Source of the DNA: Odontocerum albicorne
Lineage: Eukaryota; Arthropoda; Insecta; Trichoptera; Odontoceridae
DNA: 64,000 nucleotides
Assembly (NCBI GenBank): GCA_949825065.1
Contig: OX463838.1
Span: 1,488,001 to 1,552,000, forward strand
Direction of reading: 5' to 3'
Shown: positions 21,032 to 35,400 of the stretch, in pieces
How positions within the stretch are numbered: position 1 is the first letter of the stretch
How the letters are laid out: each line of letters opens with the position of its first letter
The notes under the pieces: generated by a model
Databases searched by the model: none
Told to the model about the DNA's origin: nothing
What the model saw: the letters and a program-made list of their open reading frames with translations, nothing else
Made by a program: the position numbers and the translations under genes

Positions 21032-23373
21032 TGACAGAAAAGCGTGTTGATGTAAAGAAGAAAACAGAACGCAATGGCTTCGGCGACAAGCTAGAAACGC
21101 TGAACAGAGACAACCTCTTTATGAGAATTGAAGATCGGCAAAATCAAAACGAGAAACGCTGGCGGGCTAATAATATGATTGGGAAATATGCAGCAATGGC
21201 ATATCACATACGGTAGTCGAAATAGAAGAATTTGAAAAATCATCACAGAATTGACGTGTGAGGATATGAATGTGTACTCTTATTCATCTTCGCCTACCAC
21301 ATTGTTATGGCCTTTTGCAACGAAAACACTTAGAATTTCAACTGTGTAGTTTTATTTGTATGAAGGTTGAATTATATTTGAAGTATAATATTAACAGTAT
21401 TATAATAACGATGATATTAATATCTTAGTGGCTTTTAGAATAATGATGTCTGCCTCAAATATGGCGTCCTATTTAAAGCAAAGATAACTATACCACAACT
21501 CCTCGTTAGATTAGGAAGGAATGTTTCGGGTATGTTATCCATGCCCTTAAGGTCAAATCGATATCAGTGACTTATCTCTCGGCAGCTTCTCCCACTTAGT
21601 GATACTAAATCTTTATTGAATTTGGGGAGATAACCGACGAGATGATAAACTTAAACATAATACATCGAGTAGGTTGACACTAATGTGATAACGCTAATAT
21701 TTATAGGATCTAGTACATGGTTAGCATCGATAAGTTTGACAAGGGTATAATATTTATTTGAATGTGGATAAGAACATCGATAAGATAACATCGGTTTTGG
21801 TGATTATATCGTGTTACAGATAATGCGAATATTTATAGGTTCTTAGATAAGCGGAACATTGGTTGCATTGCGGGTGAATGAGAGTATAGATAAGATTAGC
21901 ATGCGCTGGCAGTAGACACATGACAACATAAAGGATATTCGGTGATGTAATAAATGTAGGTGTATAAGTATTTAGTAAGATATTGTTTTTGCACATCCTT
22001 TGATGGACTTTTAGCTAGCAAAACCCGTGAAAAGTATGATTTTTACTATGTTGAAAACCGAATGGAGTGTTGATTTTTTGTTTATATGCGGGCAGAATAA
22101 CTTGTTCAATTACAGAGAATTTTATATTTTTTTTAAGAAAAATCATTTATTAAAAACCCCTTCTTTTTCTATTAGGTAACCTAAACCTTGATATAATAAC
22201 TTGTAATAAAACCAGCAACTAAGCTAGTAAAAAATATAGCTTTGCAAAAATATATCAACTAGAGTCAATAGACAACAAGTAGTTTCGTTATATTCTAAAA
22301 TGTTGAAAATTGAATATCACACAGTTATCAAATATCTTTCAAAAGAAGAGAAAAACCCGGCAGAAATTGAATAATGTTTAGTATGCTGTGGTAAATTATT
22401 TATTCTTGGATAGATAACTAAATTATTATTTTATTCAATTTTCACCTGTCCCGTCTATTACAGTTATCTGTATCTTTAAAAAACAAACAAAAATATTCTT
22501 CTCCACAAATCTTTTTACTGTGAAGCCTCATTAAAGCTATGATTAAAAGCATCATACATTTTATCAACCAAAATAAGATTAATTTTTAATAAAATATGGT
22601 ATATTCACATCGATGATCACTATCTTATATTGAAATCATTTATTTGCTTACCGCATATCTAATGTTCATCTTATTACAAATATTCATTTAGTTGTATTAT
22701 AGTTAAGTTGTAAAATATCACTTCATAGTATTTCACTAGAGTTGTCTTGAATCGAGTTGCTTTTAGTATACTGAAAATACCAACTATGGACACGGCAACT
22801 TAAATGTGATCCTATGAGGTGGAGATCACTTGACTCTGACCAAGTGATGGGTACCTATTTGGAACCTCGTTCCAGTGGTTGGACGCTATACTCCTTCATC
22901 GGGTAATTTCTGATAATTAGGATATTAAGGGCTTGACACTGGCGTATATAATTCATATATAGGGGGTTCACGGATATTATTCAAGAAATTATCTAGCACG
23001 CCGATGTCACCCAATGAATAGAACTAACGAGATCCTATTAAGTGGACATCACTTGACACTGGCGTATACTTCTTCATATATAAGAACTCACGGCCATTAT
23101 TCAAGAAGTTACTCTATAAAAGTTCATGGCCATTATTCAAGAAGTTGTCAGTAGTCTATGGTCATTACTTAACACTGGCGTATAGTCCTTCATATATAGG
23201 AGTTTACGGCCATTATTCAAAGAGAGTCTATGGTATTTTGACAGCTGACGTGAAGATGGTTAAAATTTAAATGTTGTTTATTTTCTTATTTTTTTCAATT
23301 CTAATGTAGATCTCCGAATTGAAATAATAGATTTTTATTAAAATTTTAATCATTCGAAAAAAATACATTGAAA
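21032..23373. other. intergenic DNA upstream of RMI1
   Basis: AT-rich, with no convincing exon on either strand. Between about 22900 and 23230 there are several imperfect copies of a unit containing CACTGGCGTATA and CGGCCATTATTCAAGAA. The last roughly 130 bases before 23374 would hold the RMI1 5' UTR and promoter; no TATA box is evident. Confidence 0.4.
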
Positions 23374-23459
23374 ATGTCAGCTCTACAAACTGAAATCTTC
23401 AATGCAAAGAAGTTTTTGAAGTCTCAAAATATAAACGTTCTCGATGAGTGGCTTGAAGG
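23374..23459 (+). CDS. RMI1: RMI1 exon 1
   Basis: Encodes MSALQTEIFNAKKFLKSQNI and on to DEWLEG; donor GTAATC at 23460, phase 2. Confidence 0.85.
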
Positions 23460-26400
23460 GTAATCTTACCTTTTTTCATCTTGTTTCCGTAGTAAGAATA
23501 TTGTTTTTTTTATTTAACTTCATTGCCTACCGTTGTAAGAGCAATTCTGCTATTTTTTTCCTCAGATAGAAAAGTTATGAGGGATATCGAACGGCGTGTA
23601 ACGATAGGAAATAAGGTCGAAATTTACTCGAACCGGACATTGTCAAAATCTGCTAAAATGGTAGTCTACAAAAGCATTTTAGTACCAACTTTGATGTATG
23701 GGAGTGAAATGTGGACATGGAAAAAAAGGAAAAAAAAATAAATGCGCGCAATTTATGACAGAATGAAGTGATTAACCCGTACTGTCCTGTGATGTGTAAC
23801 TAGTACACATTGCCTGAAAACTTTAGTATCTCTATAAATATAATAAATACTGGGTTCAGATTTTAGGTATTCCTCCGTAATACATTTACGCATTGAATGA
23901 AAAAAAAAGTCAATTGGCCACATCAGAGATATTTTGTGAAAATCGGAAATAAATTCACCAATACAATCAAACGTGTGCCAGTGTGTGACGTAAGTATATT
24001 CAATCTAAGAAACCACTATGGATGAGGAAGCGACACTATTCACGTCTCACTCTCACTCTACTTCGGTATGTGAGAATGCAAGAAACAGAATCGTTTAGTT
24101 TCTTCCTTCAAGGTACAACATACACAGTGTTAGTCTTTCCGCCTCGTCAGTAGATTACGGGCTTTCATGTGAGGTGGTCTTTTCGCACGTTTTGTGAACG
24201 TTGGCCGAGGGTTTTTTCATGTTTTCAGCAATTAAATTTCAATTATTATCACTTTTGACTTCGAATTTAATTAACTTAAGCGATTGGCTATGAATATTCT
24301 TATTTTTCCAATTTTAAATAGCTCATTTTTACATGTGTACTGAATACACAGCACCGGAACGCCTCGGATGTTTTTAGCACAGGAAGGGAAAGGTTAAGGA
24401 TGAATATGACTGATTAGTTGAATAAGAGCACTCTAAGATGGTTTAGGCATATGGAATGAATGAAGAAAGATTAACAAACTAAATATACAGTGGAAAGCGT
24501 GGAAGAGGAAGCACCAGATTTAGATAGTTCAGATAAACAAAAACCGTCTCCGAGAGAACTTTTAAAGGCATTAAAGACTGTCTCCAATATGTTCGATACT
24601 GCAGTACAGTCATTACCTAATTGATGTAATCTGGGTATTACAGACTTCGAGTAATAATTAATTCTACAACTTTCGCATCAGAATATATCCCGCAATCTCA
24701 TACTTCTCGAAGAAAAATTCGGGAGTTAATAAATTTCAGCAACTCGAGACAGTCAATTAATTATTCCATTGACTATTTTGAAAAGCAGAATCAAATCAGA
24801 CAGTCTCATCAAGTGTAGGTGCCATTAACAACAAATTGTCACATTTCTCAAATATTGTGAACTTGTCTTTAGAGAAAGTCTAATCCATGCTATAGAGCCA
24901 GTCACTAATATACCGTTAAAGGTAACCCGTTAATAATAGGTTTCTAATTTCTTTTCATATGTCTAGAAAACTGGTTTTTTTCTTCTCTAGGTGTATTGAA
25001 TTTTTCCATACTTCTGGCAAATCATACAGCTCCCAAGAGCTAAATTATATGGTGAAAAGTCAATGGTTGCTGAGTGACCTGAAGGAAATATGTCCAGGAT
25101 GTTTGCCACCAAACTTAAATAATAGCGCAAAGACACAACTTATTGGCATTTATACTCTACAAATGAATTTCGTGGTTGATGTTGGTAAGTTGACAAGTTA
25201 TTAAAAAAATATATCTTCTTCTTCCTAGTGTCATGTCAGGTCCCCCACCACCAACGTTGACTATCACCTGAGAGTAGGCATCTTTGTCCACGGCAGCCCG
25301 AAAAAGATCCCCAACGCTCCTTATACCAGTCCAATCACGTATATTGCGGAGCCAGGAGATTTGCCTCCTGCCAACACCTCTTTGACCCTCTATTTTGTCT
25401 TGTATGATCAGGTGCAGTATTTTGTATTTTTCTACTCTAAATACACAACCCAAATAGGACACCTTTCGGATTTTAATATTAGTCAGCAACTCTCTATCAA
25501 CTTTGAATCTTTGAAGAATCCTTGTGTTGCTGACCATATCCGTCGAGGGTATCCATAGCATTCTCCGGTGTATCCACATTTCGAATGCTTCCAGTCGGTT
25601 CATACTACCAACTTTAAGGGTCCATGATTCCACTCCATGTAATAACACTGACCAAACGTAGCATTTGACTATATATAAAATATATGAAATGTCTTGATTT
25701 TAATTTATTTTTTATGCCATTTTATGGATAAAAGGATAGAGTGAGAATTATTATAATAACAATAGCGTATCATAATTCTTACATCAAAACATTTCCCAGG
25801 AGTGCCGGCATATCAACAGTTGCAAAAATTAACCAAAGTAGACACCACAAATATTGACGTTACTATTGACGCCACTCAGAGTAACAACTTTCCTGAACCT
25901 TCAGCTCAAAGGTAAAATTGTTTATTTAAATACTCTAGTTATTTATTGTAAAACACTCTGGCGGGCTTATTGCCAGGCAGCAATGTCTTCAAACTAACCA
26001 GACAAAGTAAATAAGGGAAGTTGCATGGTCGTAAAAATTATTCAAATAATTATTCACCTGTACAAAATTCATGAACAATATACATAATAGAAATTAAAGT
26101 GAGATAACATCAGTCAATGTTGTTGGAGAGGAAAGGCAAATCAGCAATGAAACACGTTACATTATTGACTTTTAGATTTAAAGTTTTAAAACATGCTAAT
26201 AACAGAGTGAGTCTAACATTAATTGGTAGCTGGTTCCAGAATCTCTTTGTGCATGGACGGACAGTTAAGCTATGGTAAGATAAAAATCAATTGTAATTTG
26301 TTTTATCAAACACTGTTTATTCCACTTTTTTGTAACGGTATAACCCTACCGGTTTCAAGGTGCACATCTTATCATCAGGGGAGCACAAACAAGACTTGTT

Positions 26401-29400
26401 TGTGCTCCCCTGAAGATGAGGTGAAAGCCTTGAAACCGGTAGGGTTATACCGTTACAAAAAAGTGGAATAAACAGTGTTTGATAAAACAAATTACAATGT
26501 CTTTAAACCTCCACAACGTTAATGCCTTAACTATAAATAATATATATATAAAAATCAATTATGGTCCGAAAGGAAAGGAAACATTAAGATTCTAGTCTTC
26601 TCCCTGGCTCCATCCCAACTCACTGTCTGCGAAGACTGTTGGGGTCAGCTCTCCTCGTCCTCAGGTTGTACGCTCTTCTGTCCCGGACTACGTCCCCCAG
26701 GCCGTGCCTCTACATCAGGTTATCCTTTTGCACCACCCATGAATTATTTGGTCTTCCTCTGGTTGTTATTCCAGGAAGATCCATGGAGATTGCCTGGTTC
26801 ACAATGTGATCGGGTGCTCTGCGTCCAACGTGCCCATACCATCTCAATCGCCTCTCCTCCATCTTGCTGTTGATGTCTGTAACACCTAGGCTTCCACGAA
26901 TGCGTGAGCTTTTTATTTTGTCTCTTAGGGACACACCAGCTGACCATCTTAGCATGCCTCATTCAGCAGTTTCTAGTTGCCTGGAGTAAGAGTTATACAT
27001 CGTCCAGCATTCGGAGCCATAGAGGAGTACGGGTCTGACAATCGTTTGGTATACTTTTCCTTTTAACTTTATTGGCATTTTCGGATCACATAGAACTCCC
27101 GTCATTGATCTAAACTTCATCCATCCCACACTAATTCTATGTGTTACATTACAACATTAATATTCAAGTATGAGTTTGGAATAAAAGTACTACAAACCCA
27201 AGTATATATTAAGTTTCCAAATATTGCAATTAAAATATTCAAAGATAATATAAACCTGATGCGAGTCGTCAAGATGCAAAACCCGTACTGGAAGACTTTC
27301 GGTTTTGAGGAAATGATGATTAACTACTTCAAATGTATAGCCAATTTACATCTCAAATCCATTCTCTGGCACTATCATCGAGAGGAAGGGAAGATGCAGA
27401 CTCAGCAGAGAAAAATGACACGCATGGCAACTGATCAAATGTTCACCATCTCTAGAGTTAAAACCTTTTTTGCCCAAAGACAATATGCCTATTTAGCTCC
27501 CATGACATACAATGGGGTGCCGAATTCAATAAAGGTAAAGGGAGGAAAACAGTTAAGGCAGTCGATCGGAGTCGAGCTGGTTCCGGCAGGGAAATGACCA
27601 TTTTGAAATAACGGTTTTCTCATGTTATGCAAGATATGAGAAAACAAATAGATGTGAAAAGTGTTGAATGGAGGGGACACTTGCGCTATATCATCTTCAA
27701 TATACTCAAATGGTAAACTATGTGAGAATATTTAGCAATAAATTACTTTGTTATTACATTGATTACCGCTACACATGTTTCTACCACCTATCCATTTTGC
27801 CCGAATGCAATATGCCTATTTAGCTCCCATGACATACAATGGGGTGCCGAATTCAATAAAGGTAAAAGGATGAAAACAATTTAGGCAGTCGATCGGAGCG
27901 TGGTTGTTATTGCGACAGGAGTTGAGTACTTGGGCTTGCAAGAGGAACAACTTGTGAAAAGGGTTTGTGTGTGCTCTTGAGTGCGGTTTTTCTGTTGTTT
28001 TATATTTTTATGATTTATGTGTGCGGTATGTTGTGGGATGAATGTTTTGGTCTGTCTGGAGTGATGAAGTGTGAGGAGTTTGATTTCGCGTGATGTTTTC
28101 AGTTGTAATTGAGTGTCACTGTGTGTCAGGTTGATGAGAACGTGCAACGGGGTTTTATATAATCCAAAATCGGAAAGAAGTATCGATTTATTTTTTCATG
28201 CTATATGTCCTCAGTGAGATACAGGCGAAAGCCTAGTTTACTGGGGACACGACAAATGAAAGGCAACAAACCCAGATACATTAAAATTGTGTGTCCAAAT
28301 TAAATAACCTGTTGTTTTTTCGCTAATTATGTATATTTCTTGTCATGTGTAAAATAAATAAATAATAATAAAATAAATTAAAAAAAAAATGTAAATGAAA
28401 TGTCAGCGTGACATATTTTCTGTTTGATGCATTTAGAAACAATAAATAATATCAGTCTCATAGTTTTAACAGATACACAAAAGAAAATATTTTTGATTAA
28501 ATTATGCGCAGACCGGATTTTGATTAAATTATGCGCAGACCGGATTTTGATTAAATTATGCGCAGACCGGATTTTAACACTCACCATCGTCCAGAACAGG
28601 TTTGCATCTTGACGAATCATGTACCAGGTATGTAAATATGAAACCAGAATTTGCTCATAGATGGCTCTAGTTGTCAATGTAGTGACTGTCAAACCGCGCC
28701 ATTGGCGCCTTTTCCTTGTGTTTACATTTGTCAAAGACTTTTAACTCACAACAATACAAGTTAAATACAACTAAATATGTTTTCATAGCGTTGAACATGT
28801 CTGTTTTTGTGCCTTAAAACTATGATTTGCGGACAGCATTGATTTTCTGTTACCATTTGAAGAAAACTGCTGTAGAATCGCATCGAATACTTGTCGAAGC
28901 TTATGGTGAGCATGCTCTTTGTAAATCACAGTGCTTTGAGTGGTTTAAAAAATTCAAAAGTGGCGATTTTGACGTGAGAAACGAAGAACGTGGAAGACCA
29001 CAGAGTAAGTTTGAAGATGCCGAATTGCAAGCATTATTGGATGAGGATGACGCTCAAACGCAACAACAACTCGCGGATCAATTAAATGTGACACGATAAG
29101 CCGTCTCTATATGTTTGAAAGCCATGGGAAAGATCCAGAAGGTGAATGAAAGGCAGCAGGAAAACTGAAAAACCACTTGCGAAATGCTGCTCGCCAGGTA
29201 CAAAAGAAAATAATTTATCCATTGAATTGTGACTGGCGATGAAAAATGGATATATTTAGAGAATCCTAAGCGTAAAAGATCATGGGTAACTCCAAGCAAA
29301 CCAGCGACATAGACTGCAAGGCCAAATCGCTAATGGACGGAAGACAATGCTCTGTGTTTGGTGGGATCAGAAGGGTGTTATCTATTATGAGCTGCTAAAA

Positions 29401-32400
29401 CCTGGTGAAACCATTAATACTGAACGCTACCGACAACAAATGATGGATTTGAACCAAGCATTGCGTGAAAAACGACCAGAAAATCAAAAGAGGCAACACA
29501 AAGTGATTTTACTTCATGATAATGCACCATCGCACACAGCAAAACCGGTCAAGGAAACGATTGAGGCATTTAGTTGGCGAATACTTTCGCATGCGGCTTA
29601 CTCACCAGATTTGACTCCATCCGATTACTACTTATTTGCATCAATGGGACACACTTGCTGAGCAGCGCTTCACTTCTTACGAAAATGGCTCGAACAGTTT
29701 TTTTGGCGTTTTTGGCCACAAATTGCCAGAGAGATGGGGAAAATGTGTAGCTAGCGATGGGCAATACTTTGAATAAAATATTTTTTGTTATTCAACAGAA
29801 TGCTGAAGCTATCTCTAACAGACGGGATTCAAGAGATCAGTGGAATTGAATATAGACCAATGAGGAATTTAACTTGTGACCTCACTCCTGGTACCAAAAT
29901 TCAAATCAAAGGTATGTTTATCGTTGATTCTTTTTTTATTGATTTTTCTAATCAGTTTCGTCTTCGACTTTCGTACAATTCGCTATTTTGTACATACGAG
30001 TATTTCGTTCTTGAAGCAACTCCCAAAACTCCATGTTTAGTTAATTCATTATACTCAAGAAAATGTAGCAATGTAGCCCTGTGATGTTTGAAATGTCATG
30101 TCTCAAAGGGATGGGGTAAAATCGTTTTTTTTTACAAATCGAATAATTTTTTTTATAAAAATTGTTTTTCTCTAAACTGATGTTGTTTTAATTCCTAATT
30201 TTCATTATACTGACTTTCTAATGTATTGTATGATTTGTATCTATCTTTAAATAGGCCAAGATCCACTATGAATTAATACTAATTACGAACATTTAATTTT
30301 ATGTATAAAAAAATCGTATACCCTATCCCTAGCCAATGCGGACTAACGTAGTGACTTTTTACTTGACGAACGTCGCCAAATATTATTTGATTTTAACAAA
30401 CTGCCACATTTTTGCTAATTTGTAACAAGATGTATTAATTTGTCATTATTGTTAGTTTTATGTAATGTATTTACCTAAATAACTTGCTATTTATTAGAAT
30501 CGAGGCTTATATTAAAGTTGATAAAATAATTTAAATTACTGAACATCGTTACAAGGTTATTATTATTATTTTTTTCATTTGACGAGTTTATTGCCATGTG
30601 GCAATCTCTTCCAACCAACCAGAAAGATGTTTTAATGGCCCCTAAGTGAAAACCGTATTGGGGCAAATTTGTGAAACGTCACAGGTACCATGTTACATTT
30701 TCTTTAGTATATTAAAAATTCAACACGTGTTCTAGGTAACTTGTTATGTACTGATAGATTATCAATTTTCTTTTGTAACCTTTTCATTAGAATTTCCAAA
30801 TTCATTAAATATTGTTCGTATCATTCAAGCCCGTTGGTTTGGATCTCCTTAGCAACATTTTCGGCTGAAAAATGTTCATTATACTGAAATTTTTTATTTC
30901 ATTCAACATTTTTTTCTGTTAGTTCATTCGATCCAACTAAGAATATTAATTATTATGAAAATTTCGTTACTTCAGTATTCGTTATGTGATTTGACCTATA
31001 GTTAGTACATACAATATACCATAACGCCATTTCAATAGGCAGAGAGGACAGACTGCCAAACTTTCCTGATACGACACATATTCTTAACCTTTCCCTTCCG
31101 GTGCTAAAAAAAAATCGCGCTTCCGGTGCTGTGTATTCAATGCACACATGCAAAAATGAGCAATTTAAAATCGGAAAAATAAGAATATTCATAGCCAACC
31201 GCTTAAATTAATTAAATTTGAAGTCAAAAGTGATAATAATTGAAATTTAATTGCTGAAAACATTAGATTCTATTTATTGTGTTTCCATATACCGAAGTAG
31301 AGTGAGACGACACTCCTCACCCATAGCGGTGTTTTAGAATGAATATACCTACATGACACACTGGCATACGTTTGATTATATTGGTGAATTTATTCCCGAT
31401 TTTCACAAAATATTTGTGATGTGGCCTATAAGTGCTAATTATTAGATATCTATGGTACAGAACAAAGGGCGATTACCCAAAATATGCTCACCATGCCGAA
31501 CTTCTCACGGTGTGTAACTATAGAAGCCTTGAAACAAGAAGGCAAGAATCCATTGCGATATTCCTAATAAAGATTTTCCAAGGTTCATTTAACTGTCCCG
31601 CGATTCTAGAAGCACTAAGTTTACATGTACCCAATAAATATAGCCGTGCAAGGAATCACCCTCTGTTCTACATACCAACTTACAGGACGAATATGATGGC
31701 TTAACACTCAAGTCACGTGTGGTATAGAGATATTGAACCAACTGAATGACACTGTGGATATATTCTCGGTACCGTCTAGCAGTATGAGAAGAATCCTGGC
31801 TGATATTCTTCCTAACGAATAAGCTAAAGCTAGAAGCAAACCCTCTTTGTGTAACAGGAGAAATCCGTGCAAAGTGGATAAAAAAAAATAAAAAAAAATT
31901 ATTAATATTATTTATTTCATTTAATGCGTAAATGTATTATGGAGGAATGCCTAAAATCTGAACCCAGTATTTATTATATTTATAGAGATATTAAAGTTTT
32001 TAGAAGCAATGTGTACTAGTTACACATCACAGGGAAGGAAGGGTTAACCTCTTCTACATCCATACAACTTCTACGATATCTCTGAATTTCTACATTTCCT
32101 TCTTTCAAAATATCATTCAATCGATCCAACCATACTTTCCTTGGTCTATCATTCATACACCTTACACTCACATTTACACTATATATTTGATTTGTTAGCC
32201 TTTCTTCATTCATTTCTTCCACATGCCCAAAACTCTCTCAGCATGCTCTTCTTCATCTTACTCAACACATTGCACCTTAAGTTCACATTAATCATTAATC
32301 ACTTCATTCTGTATTCTGTCATATATTCTTCTCAATGCACGCATTTCTACAGCATTTATTTAGAATAATATATTAACAAAATAGATAACTTGTTTGATAT

Positions 32401-35400
32401 TCCACAGGTCCCGTAGACTGCCGGCGAGGTGTGCTTATGTTAGAAGAGAAACATCTGACAGTATTAGGTGGCGAAGTTGAGGATATAATAATCAATAACT
32501 TGTATAGAAATGTCTTGACAAGAATAGTCAGTAAGAATTCTGAGATCACTTCTGGAAAGTCATTGCCCGGTAAGTTTTACATAAACATTATTAACCCTTC
32601 CCTTACGGTGATAAAATTGAAACGCGCGCTCCGGTGTTGGGTAGTGAGTACGCGATCAAAAATTAGCGATTTTAAATCGGAAAAATGAGAACATTCATAG
32701 ATAATCCCCTTAATTAATTATAATTGAAGTTAAAAATTATAATAATTGAGATTTATTCGCTGAAAACATTAAAAAACCATCTGGCAACGCTCACGGAACG
32801 GGCGTAGATCTAGTCTCGTTGCCAGCCCAGAAGCTACTGCGGCGCGGCAGGGTTGGTGGCTAACTCGGGCGTGGCTTACACTTGCGAGGTTGAGACAATT
32901 GAGCTCCTCGCTATTCAGTGACGTATGCAAAAGTGAGATGCGAATATAGTGTCGCGCTTCCCACATACTCTTCACCTATCGTCAAGACCCAAGATCGAGG
33001 CACTCGCAGCGTTTAAATGCGAATTTGTTTCCGATATTCACGAAATACTTACGATGTAGTCGATAAATTCTGATTATTATTAATATTATTTTTTAAATCA
33101 ATGCGTAACTATATTATGGAGGAATACCTAAAATCTTAACCTTGTATTTATTATATTTATAGAGATATTGATGGTCATTAGAAGCAACGTGTAGAAGATA
33201 CCCAACACAGGGAAGGAAAGGTTAAAGATAAAATGATGTAAAGTTGACCGTAAAACCACCACTCTCCAGTTATAATGCGGTGAGCGGGACTGCACTTTTA
33301 TATTCTCATTTCTATCAAAATCATAAGCGGATGATCTATGTGGATAGGTTTCATATTCTACGCCGGTACAACACTCCGCAGCATGCCGCTTCGGAAGCAT
33401 CACAGGACACATGTAGCGTGACCTGATTCCTCTTGTTTTGAAGGCAGCATCTTGGTATCCGGATGTATGATCTGGGTATTTGATAAAAAAGATTTAATTA
33501 CATTAAAAACCCTCGGATTGTGAGCATAATTCGTTCCGGAAACGTGTTTGTAATCCAAAGCACTCGTACATTAAAGTGAATTTGACTCAGATAATAATCT
33601 CAAAACAAACGCGTTTTTCTCGAAACTACTTTATTTGACTTGGTCGACATAAAATCTCAAGTTCTATCCAACTAATCGCTTTCAAATTTGGTACGAAACT
33701 TTGATAAATGTTTTTATATCATCCCTACCTTGGAAAACTCCAAACAATTTTTTACTATTTTTAAAAAACTAAAAACATTGAAAAAAGGGTAAAAAATTGA
33801 ATTTTTTTTAAATATCTCTTTGGTACCAACTATAGCGACATTATTTCTTATCAAGAAACAGTGTATGATTTTTGTTTCGGATTTACGAAAGGGTTTCAAT
33901 CATGTCGACCAGCTCACCCTCTTTTTTTTTTTTTACGACAAGATATAACAGTTGATGACATGTTGAATTTTCAATATTTTTTTTTTCAAAATTCAACATG
34001 TTAATTTCAAAGTTCAAAATTATTCAATAAACAAACTAAAAAAATGTATACGAAAAATATTTTTAGTTTTTTTTTTATTTAGTCTGAAAAAATGCCCTAA
34101 ATTTACGCCTCTAGAGTAGATTACCCCCTTAATTATCGTGTAGGACTTTCACTGTCACTAACGGAATGCCGGCCATCTGTTGGCTCACTGGAATCATTTT
34201 CTTCTTGTACTACTTGAACAAGGAACCTATCCAATGACACTTGCTTTTTAGCCTCCTTTTGAGGATTTCATGGAAGTGTGACATTGTATTGTCGTTTTAA
34301 AACAGATTCATCGCTCGCACTTCTACAGCCTTACTCGGGTGGTGCTTTTCTACAAAATTTTGCACTATTTCCCACATTTTACACATCTCCCTAATGTCAT
34401 TTGAAGTGAGGGATTCCCCCGTCTTTATATTACATCATACATAAACAATCTTCACATTGTTAATAAGTGCATATGTTAGCTAGCCCTAATCTTTGCAAGT
34501 CATCAATGTTAACCTTTCCTTCCCTGTGTTGGGTATCTTCTACACGTTGCTTCTAATAACCATCAATATCTCTATAAATATAATAAATACAAGGTTAAGA
34601 TTTTAGGTATTCCTCCATAATATATTTACGCATTGATTTAAAAAATAATATTAATAATAATCAGAGTTTATCGACTACATCGAGGTGTTTTGTAAAGATC
34701 GAAAACAAATTCGCATTTAAACGCTGCGAGTGCCTTGTCTTGACGATAGGTGAATAGTATGCGGGAAGCGCGACACTATATTCGCATCTCACTTTTGCAT
34801 ACGTCACTGAATAGCGAGGAGCTCAATTGTCTCAACCTCGCAAGTGTAAGCCACGCCCGAGTTAGCCACCAACCCTGCCGCGCCGCAGTAGCTGTTGAGC
34901 TGGCAACGAGACTAGATCTACGCCCGTTCCGTGAGCGTTGCCAGATGGTTTTTTAATGTTTTCAGCAAATAAATCTCAATTATTATAATTTTTAACTTCA
35001 ATTATAATTAATTAAGGGGATTATCTATGAATGTTCTTATTTTTCCGATTTAAAATCGCTAATTTTTTATTGCGTACTCACTACCCAACACCGGAGCACG
35101 TGTATTATTTTTATCACCGTAAGGGAAGGGTTAACATTCTCTAGTTATTGGCAACATTTGTGAATAAATATTCTTTCTCACTTTAACTAAATTATGTTCA
35201 CATTAATGGGTACAACATTAGTATATGTCCAATAAACTATTAGAATAAGCCATTGGGCATATCCGTCTAATCGCAATACTAAATGTTTTTTATAAGAAAC
35301 GACAAAGTATGTTTTAATATCAAGAATCGGGCATTCTCACGTGACACGTTTTGCATTAAAATTCAGAGGGCACTTCTTCAAAAAACATTTTAAGACCTCT

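Noticed and set aside
21031..21216. 61-codon frame rich in charged residues
   Set aside because: No splice signals, no recognisable family, and it sits at the edge of a hAT derivative.
28827..29099. Mariner frame as a host gene between RMI1 exons
   Set aside because: Mariner transposase motifs, broken by many stops and frameshifts; it is intronic TE sequence.
34750..34956. 68-codon frames at 32769-32975, 34750-34956 and 55736-55942 with similar proteins
   Set aside because: All lie at the same place inside family A MITEs; shared because the MITE is repeated, not because a gene is conserved.
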